Shown: positions 40,438 through 54,540 of the stretch, one piece after another
Layout of the letters: every line of letters begins with the position of its first letter
How positions within the stretch are numbered: position 1 is the first letter of the stretch
Assembly (NCBI GenBank): GCA_036785705.1
Contig: JAWUZG010000970.1
Span: 2,762,501-2,826,500, forward strand
DNA: 64,000 bases
Direction of reading: 5' to 3'
Source: Acanthornis magna
Lineage: Eukaryota; Chordata; Aves; Passeriformes; Acanthizidae
Notes under the pieces: model-generated
What the model saw: the letters and a program-made list of their open reading frames with translations, nothing else
What the model was told of the DNA's origin: nothing
Databases searched by the model: none
Program-made: the position numbers and the translations under genes

Positions 40438-42139
40438 TCTGTCCACACAGAGATGTATCTCTTCTAAGCCTTTCATTTTAGAGGAGAAGCACACTGTCAG
40501 TGTGCCTTTCTCCCCTGACCCTAAGGCAGATCTAGAAGAATTAACTTAGACTAAATGGTTTCATTGGATGTTGAATAGTGTTGTTTTTATCTGATGTCCT
40601 AATTTTTGGCAGTTTAATCAATTATGTAAATTAAAGACTTTGGGCTCTTTATCTTCACTTGTTCCAGATTTAATATTAGTTAACTGTCTAGACCCTTTTA
40701 ATGTCTCCTCTGCAGCACTAAAAGGGAATAAATTATGACATTTCATTTGTATGGAGACAGTAAGAAGTTACTTGTTTCAAAGCAAATAAAAATTATTGTA
40801 TATTTCTGTGAATATGCATAAACAAGGGTTTCTGGTGGGGTATTGAACAAGGATCTTCATAAATCATAGCTTGTCGAAGTCTTACATAAGAATGGTGCTT
40901 TAAGGAATTAAGAGCCACAGGAATGAAATTTAAAGGGGAAACTGAACTTTATGGAAGACTCATTTAACACCTTCTGTTTAGACTTTCAATTTACATAAAC
41001 AAGAACTATGCAGTCAAAGAGACTTTCAACGTTACCTTGTGAAGTGTAGGCAGACCATGTGTTTTGTGAGTACTGGGAATCCCTTTGAGTTTTCCAGTGA
41101 TTAAGTTATTTCCTTGCCCTTAAACCATAAATTTCTTACTCTGTTCAGTAGTGCACATTAAAAGAGGCAATATATTTTAGATAAAGATTTTGCTTCAGAG
41201 TAATAGCAACAGGGTAAATGAAGAAACAAAACAAAAAACCAAAACCAAATCCACATTTGAAGTTATGTTTGAATATTTTGGAATAATTTGCTAATTTTTA
41301 TTTAAAATTTGGTTTAGCTTGCATTCAGATCCACCACTTTGGAAAAGAAACAAAGTTAGCTTATTGTGACTATTTCTCTGGGATGCGACTGGCATCTGGT
41401 GGTAAGCTTCATGCAGAAGATAAACCACAGGAAACAGCCATCTTTCTTCTTTTGGTTATCTTACAGCTGACAGGATCTACACGGTTTAGCTCATTATTTG
41501 TAAATGTAGCAACACCCTCCTATATAGAAATTACACTTGTTGGTGCTGTGTCTAGTATGGAGCAGATTTCCTTCTTCAGATTCAATTTATAAAGACATTC
41601 CTTTAAATTAGTGGAGTGTGATGTTAAATTGATCTGTGATTTTGCACTGCAGTTCAACAGTCTGCTTTCTTGGTCTTAGCCATGATGTAATTTTTCACTG
41701 TAAATATCTTGTCAACAGGTGCAATAGTGCTTGAAAATGCCAACAGATTTTCAATGTATGGTCTGACATTTTCAGAGTGCCCATGCCCAGTGATTTTGTC
41801 TAATGGATGCCTCTTGGTTCAAGGTGAAGTTAATCTCACCTGAGTGTATTATATCTCAAAAACAGTTACAGAGTATCACAATTTAGAAATGTGTATTTTT
41901 CTCTATTGGTCAGTTGATTGTCAATAAAACCTGTGCTGACCACTCAAATGGAGAGTCTCACGTTGCCAGACACATGGGCAGGAATGCTGCCTTAGGCACA
42001 GATTTATGGAACCTGACTGTGTGTGTGTGTGGTGGGAGTCAAGTGGGGACCCCTCGGCTCACTCGAGCTGCGCACTGCCAAGGGGCTTTGGTCACATCAC
42101 TGAAGGTTTTGGGTGGTGTTATTGTGACTTCCACAGTGG

Positions 42140-42253
42140 CTCCGGACAAAAACATTTCCTTAACAATGGAAAGACTGAAGTTTTGAATATCTTCTTTTCC
42201 TTAGTCTTTACAGGGAAAACCAGCCTTCAGGAGCCTTAGGCTCCTGAGGGTGT
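42140..42253 (+). mobile_element. CR1 ORF2 internal fragment
   Basis: The segment matches the CR1 ORF2 stretch between endonuclease and reverse transcriptase. 'gacaaaaacatttccttaac...ggaaagactgaag' corresponds to the 'aaggctgaggtactgaatgc' region, followed by 'cttcttttccttagtcttta' and 'ccagccttcaggagccttag'. There is no 3' end here, so it is either an internal remnant of a deleted copy or an unusually short insertion. A 21-bp palindrome (42227-42247) lies at its right edge. The left boundary is vague. Confidence 0.65.
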
Positions 42254-44892
42254 AAACACATGGTAGGTAATATCATCAGGCAGTGCACCTCCTTACTTTG
42301 CAAAGAATACTTTCCATTGTGTGTGATTTCATTTATGTACTCCTTTTGCAAGCCATAAACAAGCCTAAGTGCTTGAGTTTCTACATTCTATTACCCTAGT
42401 CTGTTTAATAGCAATGCATTTGTCTGTTTATGTTAAATTACAAGGCTGGCATGAACTACATTGTGAGCATTTTGAATACCCAATTCCAGCCTTCTCCTTC
42501 TATCCCAGGACAGAGTTGCTCCTTTTCCCATTTATTTTAATGAAATATGTAGTGCTTAATTTGAAAATAATTCACTTTAATTTTCATAACAATCTGTGAA
42601 ATATATTAAAATTCACAGGTTGCTTTGTTTCATACTGTTTTTGGCAAAAGGGATAACACTGCCTAAATGCCTGTTCACTTTTATGCAAAGTTCTGCATGA
42701 CTGAAGAAAATCATATTTTGAAACTTTTGATATCTATTGAAACACTACCTTTGTAATAGTAGGCCGACAGACTTGCAGGATGCCTTCAGAGATGTCATGG
42801 TGGCTCTCAGAAGTCCAAAATCATTAGATTAGCTAGACCCCAAGTCATGTTTAAACAGGGAAAATCAAGAAGTTCAGTGCTGCTAGTCTCGTTTCTTTGC
42901 AAGGCTTTCTTACCAAGCAAATGAAAGCCTCAGTCTTATGCCTTTGGTCCCAGGTAGGCCTTGCAACCCTCGTGGTTCTCCATCACTTCTAAATTTTAAT
43001 TTTAAAGTCCAAATTGAAGCACACTGCTGCTGCTTTTCCACCAAAAATGGGCTCAAAAGGGATTTGTTTTCTGCACAAGGGATGGTTGCTCTAGTGAAGC
43101 AACATAATGTAACTGTTTTTTTGGTCTACGCACTAACAGATGTCCTTTCTAATGGAAATAGTTCATGTCCAATTATTAATGGAGAAGCACTGGAAAATTC
43201 CAGAGGAAGACTAGCACTTTTCCAGCTTTCTTGATGTTTCTTACATGACCTTCTTGAGTGCAATCCTCTGTTTCTGATGACCTATATCCCCTTAAAGTAA
43301 GAACTTTAAAAAAATAAGTTCTCAAGTAACCTTTAACCTCATCTAAACTTTAGAAAAAAAGACACAGTGAAGGAAGAGATTTTACCAAAGGGCTATTAAA
43401 GTATATGGAAAGGCTGAGGCTGCCAGTCAGTGGTCTATTGTGATATCTGAAGCCCACTGTTCTTCTAGTGCTCTCATGAAGTTATCATGGTTGAATGAAG
43501 CAGAATTTCTTTAAATATAGATGACATGGTATACACATAGAAATGTGATATTGTACTGTTTGTTCAGTGTATGCATTTCTTGGAAAAGATACTGCTATTA
43601 CTTGCTATCACACGTGAAACATCGCAATTTCAATCTTTAGTGTTTGCATATGAATTCTGTGGGGGATTGGCTCTTTAATATGGATAAAATGAAAAATTAT
43701 AAAGTAAAAAAAGAAAAAAATTTGGAGAGAGGACAATTCAGCAAGACACCAAATTTCTGATATAACTTGTATATACATTTATATTTATCTTTAATGAACC
43801 AAAAAAAGAAGCATAACAAGCAAATAGTGGTGCAAAACATTTTTTGTCTCTCAGTAATGGATTCCTTAAAAACTGGGGTGAAAACAGATTATTCATGTCT
43901 ACAATTATTTTTGAAATTAAAAAATAAAACAATCAGAATGTTTGGACTGGTGAAACAGACGGGGGAAATGCCACAAGTGAACTTCAGTAGATGAAAGATG
44001 GGATATTATACTGATAAACTTCCTTGTGCTATTTTACCCTTCTTTAGTCATATGCTTTTGGAAACAATATTTTGGTCTAACTGGAGCTTTCAACATGGCT
44101 ACTTTCAGTTTCCATCATTTCAATTAATTTTCTCATATATCCATTTCTCAGTGTGTGCCCAGCTTTAAACACTGCAGTAACCCCATGGGAATGGGTCCTG
44201 TAAGTTCAGTGCATGGTTAAGTTTTCAGAGGATCAAGATGGCACTTAGACAATAGCACATTTAAAAATTTTGATAGAGCATTCAAAATACAAAAGGGAGC
44301 AATATGAAAGACAGCATCTTGTATTAAGTGTTTTAGTGGCCGAAAAACCAGCTGTGGTATTAATCTATATTTTAATCTGAAGATTTAGTTGTAAAGTCAT
44401 GGAAACCTTTAATATTATTGTCTAGACTGTTGTATATAAACTGTTGAGACAAAAGATTAATTATTTGCAGGACAGGCTCTTAAGTTACTGAAAACTGAGA
44501 TGAGCTGAATCCAAATATATTTTGTTGCACTTTAAAGTGTAGAGAAACATCACTGTGAGTGGAACTAAGTTCCCTTTTTTTTCTCTGTATAAGTATAAAC
44601 AAAAAATGTGATTTTGTCCATCTATAAATTTAGACCTTCATTAATCATTTGTAGTTTGTTATACATGAAAGCTAAATCTGTCCTTTCATGTGACACAGAA
44701 TGGAAATCCCTGTCAGCTGTAATTGCTATATGTGGAAGACAAGTGCTATATTATCTTTCCTCAGTGGAATGAAGGTTTTCCATGTTTAATATGGTAAAAA
44801 ATTTTTTTCCCACAGGGTAATTCAACAATCCACAGCTAAATCCGTTCTCTCCTATCTCATTCTTCACTGTTGACAGGTTGAAATCCCAAAGT

Positions 44893-45006
44893 TGGGGGGG
44901 GTTTGTTTGTTTTGTTTTGTTTGGTTTTTCCCCCATGTTTTTGTTTGTTAGTTTGTTAGTTTGGGGTTTTTCTTGTTGTTGTTATTGTTTTGCTTTTGTG
45001 GGGGTG
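44893..45006. repeat. G/T-rich low-complexity tract
   Basis: The plus strand shows GGGGGGGG, then T runs broken by single G (TTTG, TTTTG), a short CCCCC interruption, a TTTGTTAG repeat and GTTGTTGTTATTG, ending in GGGGG. It has the same strand-biased type as 672-800. Confidence 0.85.
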
Positions 45007-48000
45007 ATTTCTTTCCCAGCAGAAGCCACACATGTGAATGCCAAGTGAACTGAGGCTAACCAAGGGAAGAGCTGAGATTTTTATCAATACAGACACAAGG
45101 AACTGACAGGAAACTACAGTCTAATTCTGTCTGGATGCCAGTAACTGTGCAATAGAGCTTTAATCAAGAAGGATCCATTGAACATCCCATCTTCATGTCC
45201 TGACATAATGCAGCTACAGAATACTTAAAATCAAACATGAAGAAAGAATAGCTACCTTTGAAATATGCCAGAGGAAGAGAACAAGAAAAGTCAGATCTCA
45301 ATAAAATAGCAAGAAAATTGGAGGCTCTGGATCACAAATGTGGTCAACCCTGGGAAAATGAGCCTGATCTATCAACTCAGCCTCTGGCAGATCTACCATC
45401 ATAAATCCTTTCTTTGTGAGGGATCTCCCCAGAAATATCTCTTCACACCCCCCAAAATTCTAAGAATTATATATTGAAGGAAGATTGTAAGGAGAGATCC
45501 TTTCTGAATGCTGCAGGAAACTGAAAAGCACAGGACTGACATATTCCAAATATGGTGCAAAAGAGCAGTGGTTCAGTTTTGTCTTGGATCTCCTGGGCAA
45601 TACCAAGATAAAGAGCAAATGTCTTTAAAAGGAAAAGGCAAGTTCTATATTTGATACAGATCTGGTAAAAAGCAATCTTATGCGAGCCAGATGAATATTA
45701 CTGGAATGCCACTGTTTCCAAAATGTGTTGCTGAAAGCTAATTAAGTTCTTACATTTGAAGTGAAGCCTTTTGTGATGCTGAAAATTTGTGATTCCTTGG
45801 AATATGCTTCTTCATAAAATGATTACTTCAGAATGTTTTTGCCTTTAAAGTCATCAAATGAGCCAATTCTTATGAGGCTGAGGGCTTTTTGGACTCACAA
45901 TTGGGCATCATAGATTAAAAATTATCTTAGAGGCATATTCTATATCAATATGTGGTTTCATCCTGCTAGTAGCTTTATTCTGTTGTCTGTGTTAAGAATT
46001 CTCTGAGGCAGATCTCTCAGGACATGTCATGCAAAACATAGTGTTTAAGATTCCTTTTCATCTCTGTATTCTCTCCACACCTTGTCTAAAATGAGATACA
46101 TTGAGAAGTCCTGAAAGAAACGGGAGAATTACCATTGCTTTTCCCAAAGGCTGAGATTAAAAACATTTCCTTTTATGCTGTTCCTTCCAAAGGCAGGAAC
46201 TAAGACATTTTCCTTTGTTGTCTGTGGAACCATTCCTGTGAATATTTATTTAAATAAAATTTGTAATACTGCTTTCTGTTGACAAGAATTTCCCCAAGAT
46301 ATTTCAGAGATTGGGGTTTTTTCTAGAAAAGTTGGCAATACACAAAAATAATTTAACAATAGACTAGTTTCAGACCAGCAGTATTTGTCTGCTATTCTGA
46401 AAATGTAACAGACAACTTTGCAGATGTCAACTGTTAACGTGTTAACTTCGTCAGGTTTTCTTTTCTGTTATAAATATAGACTTCAAGTTCCTAGCTAAAT
46501 CACTGCTTGTGTTCTAAAGTGTTTTGTTTGGGTTTTTCACAATTTTCAGTTTTGTTTTTTTTTTTTCTTTCAATTATGTTTCATTTTTCAATTTGAGCCT
46601 TGAGAATAAAAATATTAAATGAATTTTTGAACATTTTTTGTGAAGATCCAGATTCTTGTATTTACTGTGTGAAACACCATTCTGTACAGACGTGGTACAT
46701 TCCATAGTGTCCAGTTTAACCAGTGTCAGGAAATGATCTCCCTTTCCCTGTACTATTCAAGTTTACCTATTAGATTGAACAACAGAACAATAGGGTGTGC
46801 TGAAAGTGCTTAGAATTGTTTTGCTGGCTCCTTGTCCACAAGATGTCAGTGTGGATTCTTAATTCACTTCTACTCTTACTCTCTGCCTTATATTGCAAAA
46901 AAATCATGACAAACTCTGGCAACGCCTCTGCAGACATTTCCTTTGAAGCTGAAAAGGGGATTCATCATGTAAAAATCCCATTGTTGGCCTGGGTCTGATC
47001 TGTGCCGTTTAAAGGGATCGGGCTGGTGCTTCTAATCTTTCCTTGGAGAAGCACTAAACTTTGGATGTGTGTATCGAATACAGAGACCAGTGAAACTAGT
47101 CTGGCTGCTGACAACAACAGGACTGGTGGGATTGAGCAGCAGAATATATTGCTGAGTTCTGGAGCAGAAACAAAGTGCTAATGGCATGGAGCTGTAAAAG
47201 CTGGCTAAAATTGCTCAGATACAAGTCTTTTCTAGGCTTGTGCATTGTGATTTTTCTTTTTTTCTAACATGAATTAATATTTCTGCATTGGCTTACATTG
47301 TGTCATCTGGGTGTTAACACGTAGTTGGTTTTAACTATCTCAGCCTAACGAGTATTGTTTAGAAATAGGTGCTGCATATTCATCTCCTTCTGTTTAAAGT
47401 CTGTTAAGCTTGGTGATTTTAGTTCAGGTTGTTTACTGTGTCTTGCTATTTATATGTCCCTGTAGCAAGGGAAAAAACTAGCAGAATTTGGTAAGCTTTC
47501 AATGCCCGAATAGCTGTTGCTTAAATCCCACTGAATTTCATCTGAGCTGCCAGCTTTTGCTGAGGAGAATTCGATTGACCTTAATACTACGGATATGTAG
47601 CACATAAGAGGCATTTAATCAAGTCTCACACACCACTGCTTTGAGCCTGCTTGAAAACCCTGAAGAGATCCTGATAAACATTTTATTAGAATGCATTTTT
47701 AATCAAAATAGTTTACTTCATCCAGCCAGATACTGGAGCTATTTACAATTTTTTTCTTTAGATAAATGAACAAAAGTGAACCGTAGTTAGTAGACTACTT
47801 TACAAATAATATTTTCTAAAGTAAGACTTGAAGAAAAACAATGACTTGGAACCAAAATGGTGATAGAAGTATAGAAAACATTTTCTAGCAGGATGAATAA
47901 AAAGAATGTATTCGATGTGCCTTGTATGGCAGAACCTGGTTTTATTTCCAATATGTCTCAGGGTAAGGCAAACAGCAGGGAATCCACATCTATCGAAATT

Positions 48001-49609
48001 AAAGCTCTTTTTTTTAGGCAATTAAAAAGAAGTTTAAAAATATATCCTTTGCCTTTCATAAGGAAGATCACTTCCTTTTTTCAGTGAAAAAATATATCAC
48101 AAACCTTAAATTGTCAGGTTACAAATCTAAATATATATATAGACTATGCTTCATAGGACACATTCTTCTTGTACTATTGCATTACATCCAGATGAACTGA
48201 TACATTCTTTTTTCTGATTTTTATATCATACTTTTCCATGTTATTGCATTTCTGCTTATCTTTGAATATAACTTAGCTGTGAGAGGTGTGAGACTCAAAA
48301 GAAACACTGTGTACTTCTCATGTTTATTACACTGTGAAAAGCCGCAGTGTTATTTAAAATAAGATGATGAGATATTAGATCTCACATATTTGGGGCAGGG
48401 GGAATTATTTGTTAATGTGAGGATAGTACATTACTATTCACAATTATAATATGTTTTTGAAGTTTGATGATTCCCCAGTTATTTGTCATGCATGTTTTCA
48501 ATATTTGTATTACAGAAGCCTTCTCTCATATTCCCTTTGTGAGGGACTTTAGGAGTAAATATGAGGGAAGTATTGGGAAATACTGGAAATATTTTTCCAA
48601 ATTTGGGAACATACTCAGATGTTCTTGTGGCTCCTACTAAATCAAATGAAAAAAAATGGAATTGTCTGTGATTTTAACCTATGCAAACATACTTTGTTTC
48701 ATGGACATATTACAGAAAAAATGTTAATTGTAGAATATAATTCTTATCAGTACCATGTGTTCTGCTGACTCAGTCTTTGCTATAGATTCAGTCTTTGGTA
48801 CAGAACACTCATTTTTTTTGCTATTTTGAAACAAAATCACAATTCCTGAAAGACATGATTTCACGATGATAGCTTCTTGATGACATAGGTAAATTCAGTA
48901 TCTTTGGTAGATGTTTTAATATATACTACCTTCGGCTCTTTGTCTCTGGGTTTTTAAGAGTATGTTAGCAAATAGGATTCTCCCATCCGTAAAATCATTG
49001 TAATTTCAGATGTAAAGAACGATGGCAGTTCAGAGAAACAGACTTCAGCTTCTACAGCAAATGGGAATATTATTTTAAGATGCTGCAATCAATAGTAGCC
49101 AACTGGACCATCATGCATGGATAGATGTTAGGAGGAGCTAAAGGACTCCATATCTTTAACCTCATTAGAATACGCTGATGATAATTCAGTGAGTGTGGCC
49201 TTATTCCTGATTTATGGAATTGCTGAAGGCAGCTAATGCCTTGCTGGCTGCTTCTTCGTGTCTGAGCTTACAGACCAGTAGTGGAAGAAGCTTTGATGAC
49301 CTGTTTAGGGGCAAAATGCCCCCTCTTTTTGATAGGTATGGAAACAAAAATAAAAATTATATTCTGACTGATAAACCTGCCTATGCATGCAACCATATTT
49401 TGTGATGGTGAAATGACCATGTTTGAGGATATTTTACACCTGGTCTCTCATGGAAAAGAGGACAAGACTTTTGTCACCCTCTTAATTCCTCCTAAGAATA
49501 TGAACCCTTTGGGCAATTTAAACAAAAATAGAAAGATTTGAAAAACACCTCCAAGATAATTAATTACCATCAAGCTCCACAAAAGTTGTGAGGAGAAAGA
49601 TTCTGATCG

Positions 49610-51860
49610 CTTCCTCTCTTGGGGAAAAAGGCAAATGTTATCTCAGGGAAGGGCAGTACAGACGGCACAAGCAATTCAGGGTGTTCCTGCAGAGCATTGC
49701 TAACTTCCTGACACAAATCGATGACAGGAGATGCTGTGACGGATCTTATTCTTACAAAAAAATAACTGGCTGGGGATCTGGACCCTGTGTGAAGTCTTGG
49801 CTGCAGAGACTATGAGTTCAAGTGTGGAGCTCAGGATCCATAGGTGAAGTATTAAGGCAAAAACCAGGATCACACACTTCAGGAGAGAAGACTTTGGTCT
49901 GTTCAGGGACCTATTAGAAAGAATGCCATGGGAGACAATCCTGGAGGAAAAAAGGAGTTCCAGAGACGTTGTAGGTTTTAAGGGATGGCCTCTACTAAGT
50001 AAAAATTTGTCCAACCCCTTGTGCAGGAGAATGGAAGAAGACCTGCATAAATGAGCAAGTAGCTCCTAACTAAACTCAAACTGAAGAAGACACACACAGT
50101 TTGGTTACTTCAGGTAACTGTGCAGAAAGAAAATGTAGAAACACTGTTCAAATGTGAAGAGATAGGGTGAAGACAGCCAAAAGACATCTGGAATTGAATC
50201 TGGGGGGGGACAAGATATACCACAGGATGGACTTCTACAAGTACACAGACAGCAAAAATCACACTAGGGAAAACATGGATCCTGCACTGAACTTCATGGG
50301 AATCCTAGTGACAAAGTTTATGGAGTGAGATACTCAAGACCACCTTTGCCTCACTCTCTACCAGCAGGATTTGTCTTCAGAAATACTAGGCACCTGCAAC
50401 AATGTGAAAGCCTGGGTAAAGGAAAATTAAGCTAGAAAACATTTAAACAAACATTTAAACATTTAAACAGACTGGATGCTTGGGACCTATATTGTACGGA
50501 CCTATCGTTATGAAGGGTGCTGGTAAATGTCATTATCATTTGTCTTTGAATAGTCACAGTAATCAGGAAAGATTTCTGAGGGCTTGAAGAAAGAAACTGC
50601 CACTCCTATCTTGAAGAAGATCGAGGAGGATCTGAGGACCTGCAGGCTTGTCACCCCCCTTATTCTGGGGAAAATGGTGGAGCAAATAAACCTAAAAAAT
50701 TTTGCAGATTTATAAAGGACAAGAAAGTGATTTGGCATAGTCGTTGTAGCTTTAGCAAAATGGTGCTTGGCCAATTCAAGTGTCTTTTATGAGGGAATGA
50801 CTACCTCGGTGGATGAGGGAAGTGGACTGGATATTGTTTACCCTGACTTTAGCAAGGTTTTCGGCACTGTATCTCATAACATACTCACAGGCAAAATGTG
50901 AAGCATTGGCTAGGTAACTGAGCAGTGAGGTGGACAGAAAACTGGACTCAAAGGGTTGTGACAAGCTGTCCAGAGGCCAGTCAATAGTAGTGTACCCCAG
51001 GGTTCATTACGGGGTCAATACTGTTTTAACATTATAATTAATTACCTGGTTGAAGGGACAGACAGCACACTGAACAAGTTTATAAGTTGTTTTCAAACTG
51101 GGGGGATGCAATAGATATCACTATGGTATGCTGGTTGGTTGTGTTGCCATCCAGAGGAATCACAGCAGGCTGAAGTGATGGTGCAACAGGAGCCTTGTGA
51201 AGTTCAAGAAAAGGCAATGCAAAATTCTGCATCCGAGGCAGAATAACATCAGCCAGTGCTGCACACTGGGGGCTGATGAGCTGCAAGGCAGCCCTACAGA
51301 GAAGGCCCTGGGTGTCCCAGCGAATATCAGGTTTAATATCTGTCAGCAATATCCCCCTGCAGCAATGAAAGTCAGTGGCCACTTGGGCTATAAAATTGTT
51401 GCTAGCAGGTCAAGGAAGACTATTCCCCATTACTCAGCACTAGTGAGACCACATCTGGAGCACTCTGTCCAGTCCTGGACTTCCCAGTACAAGAAATACA
51501 TGGGAGCAAGTTGGCTGAAGGGCCGCAAAGATGATTAAAGGACTAGAACACCTAAAGTATGAGGAGAGACTGAGAGAGCTAGGACTATTCAGCCAGGAGA
51601 CAAGAAGGCTCAAGGGGAATCTTATCAATGTGGATTGATATCTGGTGAGAGGGAGTAAAGAAGGTGGAGACAGAGCCTTTTCAGTGGTATCCAGTGGATG
51701 GCAAAGAGGTATTGTGCACAGCGCGAATTGCAAGAAGTTCCATTTAAAACTAAGGGGAAAATGTACTGTGTGGATTGTCAGGCACTAGAACATGTGGCCC
51801 ACAGAGGCTGCAGAATTCCCTGTGTGGATCTCATTACATTGATATTTAAAGAGAATTCAT
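49610..51860 (+). mobile_element. CR1 LINE, long but heavily decayed copy
   Basis: This is the longest CR1 copy in the window, about 2.25 kb on the plus strand. It starts in the endonuclease half of ORF2 ('gggaagggcagtacagacgg', 'gcattgctaacttcctgaca') and continues through 'cttcaggagagaagactttg', 'gggacctattagaaagaatg', 'gacctgcataaatgagcaag' and 'gacttctacaagtacacaga'. The reverse-transcriptase region follows ('gccactcctatcttgaagaa', 'aggacaagaaagtgatttgg', 'accctgactttagcaaggtt', 'gtgtaccccagggttcatta') and then the C-terminal region ('actcagcactagtgagacca', 'gaggagagactgagagagct'). The 3' UTR is poorly preserved and the end near 51860 is an estimate. Numerous indels and stops show it is an old, dead copy. 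Confidence 0.88.
51197..51538 (+). pseudogene. CR1 ORF2 C-terminal remnant
   Basis: A 113-codon open stretch corresponding to the part of CR1 ORF2 downstream of the reverse-transcriptase catalytic box. It shows MKFKKRQCKILH (the MKFNKxKCKVLH box), ASRSRKTIPHYSALVRPHLE and VQSWTSQYKKYMG, all in the family's order. The upstream catalytic box at about 51078-51104 has decayed beyond recognition ('tataagttgttttcaaactg' where FADDTKLG would be encoded). No independent function is suggested. Confidence 0.8.
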
Positions 51861-54318
51861 ATCTGACTTAAGAAATAAATCCCACTTAAGAACTAAGAGA
51901 ATAATTTGCACTCAAGTTCAATGTTAGGATAATGTCTTCTCTCCACTAGCAGACAATTGCTAGGCTCAGTAGCTGTTTTGATTGCACCAAGGATTTTTTT
52001 TTAAGGTTGAGACATCTGGTCAGTTTCACTTTAAAATGAGTTTTAGAAGTGATTTCTGTTTATTTTAGATGCGTACTGCTTTGGAGAAGACTAACATCAT
52101 GTTTAACAGTCAAAAGTCAGATCTCTGCTGTTTCTTAACCAAATTGTTATATGTAATATCCTCTGAATATACAAAGGCTACAAGATCCAAGAAATTTTGT
52201 CTTTTCAGGGCTGCCTTTCTGCACACTGATTTTTGAATTAGAGTAATGAAATTATCCGTGATTTTGTTCCATTGAAATTTTAATACAACCCCATACACTA
52301 ATATATGTTTCTTGGTATCTTACTCAGTTAGAGAGCTGATGCTATGATGGAAGTATGGTCCTATCTGAGAGGACAGAGGAGGGTGTTCTTGTCATTGCAG
52401 TGCTGCCAGGAGACGTAAGAAATTTGTGGTTAATTCTGGTGTTTTTCTTAAGCTTCCTGTATTATAACTGGCAAGTTGTTTTGGATGAAAATGATCATAA
52501 TAAAGTCGAAGCTGAAGTTGTACCAACTGCTTCCAGCTCACTTCCCCTGCTAATTGCTGTGACTTTTCTTCTCAAGTCGGGGTAAAAATTCCTTTGTACT
52601 TTTGTCTGTTTTCCTGAGTATTCAGATCACAAGATGTTTGGTTCATGGGTTGACAAGTAATGCAGGTTTTTATCATGTTTGCACTCAGCAGCACCACTGG
52701 AATTTTAATAGCAATAACTGAACATAAAAAATTATCCTAACAACTTGAAGAGGGTAAATTGGAATGATATGTTCAGAAATAGTGTCAAGCTATATACCCT
52801 CCTCGAGTCTAATTATAAAGATGCTCTGCCGACACAGTTAATGCATTAGTAAGGATTGAACTAATTTATTGAAAGGTGCCACAAAAGACTTCTGAAGCAC
52901 TATTACTTTGCTCTAAATGTCACAATAGCAACAGAAAAAGAATTTAAAAAAAAGGTTCTCATTCAATCCATGTGGCTTTGGTAGCCACTTAACAAAAGCC
53001 AATAAGCCTGTTGGAAATGTTTATATAAATCAATACAAATGAAAACAAAATCCATACAATATCCCTCAAGCAACTGGTTAATTCTTGTTATTCCCAGTGG
53101 TCTGGGTCGGGAGTTTAATCAGTCTTCTCAAGAGACCACTACAGTACGTGTCTCTGAAAATCAGGGTATCATTGACATTGTGTTTCTGGAACGATAATAT
53201 ACCTGCTGTTGCCGTAAATGACTGTTTAATATCCAAAGATTGGTCTGGTTTCTGAGAGATCAATGAGAAGTAGTTTAACTTGTGTCATAAGGGAAATTAT
53301 GATTATGCCTTAATCTTATTATAACTCAAGAAAATCAAATGAAGTCTTATTATAACAATAGAGTTACACAACGATAGTGCACTTTAAGGTTTTCTTGGCA
53401 TGTCCATTTTAAATCTTTTATCTCAAGAAGGTATAACCCAGCATTGGTTCTGAACTAAACCTTTGCACAGTGATCTTATGACTATGGGAGGTTTTTTTCA
53501 AATACAGCTACAATGAAAAATTTTTTAGTGTGAGGATGTTTATATTCAGCAGAATATTAGTTTAGCAGTGACAGATATTTATGTTTAGGTTTCTGTTTAT
53601 TATAAATAGGAAACTAAAAATTCTGTTTCTCTTTCTACAGTTGATGAGGAGCAGATATGTTCAGGGTAGCTGAACTCAGAATACCTTTGAGAACCAAAAA
53701 AGGAGGGCTAATCCTGGTCCGATTGAAGCCTGCTAAAGGTTTTCCATTGACTTTAGAAGAGTAGAAATTTATATGCTTACTCAGAAACAGAATTTCTCTT
53801 TCAGTCTTAGTCTGGCTAAGACCTTTCCTCATGATTTGTATCTCTTACTATTTGTGTCAGTAGTGTAAATTGTCAGTTGAATCAATTTGGTCATAGAGGA
53901 TGGATTGCATCATAAGATACAAGTAGAACCTTGTCCAATTCTACTGAGTTCACTTGAAAATGTCCTGTTGACTTCAATATCCAGCAAAACTGGTGTTCTT
54001 ACATTCTATTTACCTCACTAAGACAACAAGGACGATTCTAAATGGAATTATACATTATTTTATTAATGCACACATCTTTGGTTCACAACACTCTTGGATA
54101 GTTCACGCATGTTTTTAACTCCTCCTGACTCTTAAAATAAAAGGGAAATTTAGAAGATATTTTGGGAGATTTGGTAGTAAAATGCCTAAATCTCATTAAC
54201 TTTTAGGTCTTCTGGACATCTTAACTCATTTGAGAGAAGATTGCCATGTGGGTGCTCTCTTAAAACTTTAAAAATCTTGAGTAGGTTCTTCTAATCTGTA
54301 GTTCTTTGCTACAGATTT
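51861..54318. other. AT-rich DNA without recognised genes
   Basis: About 2.5 kb. The frames of 60-76 codons on both strands show no recognisable family. No interspersed repeat was recognised. Confidence 0.45.
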
Positions 54319-54540
54319 TGTGAAAAAACAAAAAAACCCCCAAGCCCCTCCCGAAAAACCCCAACCCCCCAAAAAGATCCCAAAACAAAAAAACAAATAA
54401 AAAACCAAACAAAACCCAAAAAACCCCCAAAAATCCCAAACAAAACCCCAGCCAACCAACCAACCAAACAAAAATCCCAAAACAAAACAAAAACCAAAAA
54501 ACAAAACCCCAAAAAACCAAAACAAAACAACCACCCCAAA
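54319..54540. repeat. A/C-rich low-complexity tract with C runs
   Basis: About 220 bases made almost only of A and C on the plus strand, with few G or T. Runs of 3-6 C alternate with runs of A, and CCAA repeats occur at about 54450-54468. The complementary strand is T/G-rich with GGGG runs. Phe/Gly/Trp-rich minus-strand frames of up to 112 codons across it are artefacts. It is the largest of four such tracts in the window. Confidence 0.92.

Larger units (their letters stand above)
40438..49609. other. AT-rich DNA with few recognisable elements
   Basis: About 9.2 kb. Only a CR1 fragment near 42.2 kb and a G/T-rich tract near 44.9 kb can be named. A short TG run lies at about 42019-42032. Frames such as 42938-43234 and 41383-41592 (plus) match nothing I know. 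Confidence 0.45.
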
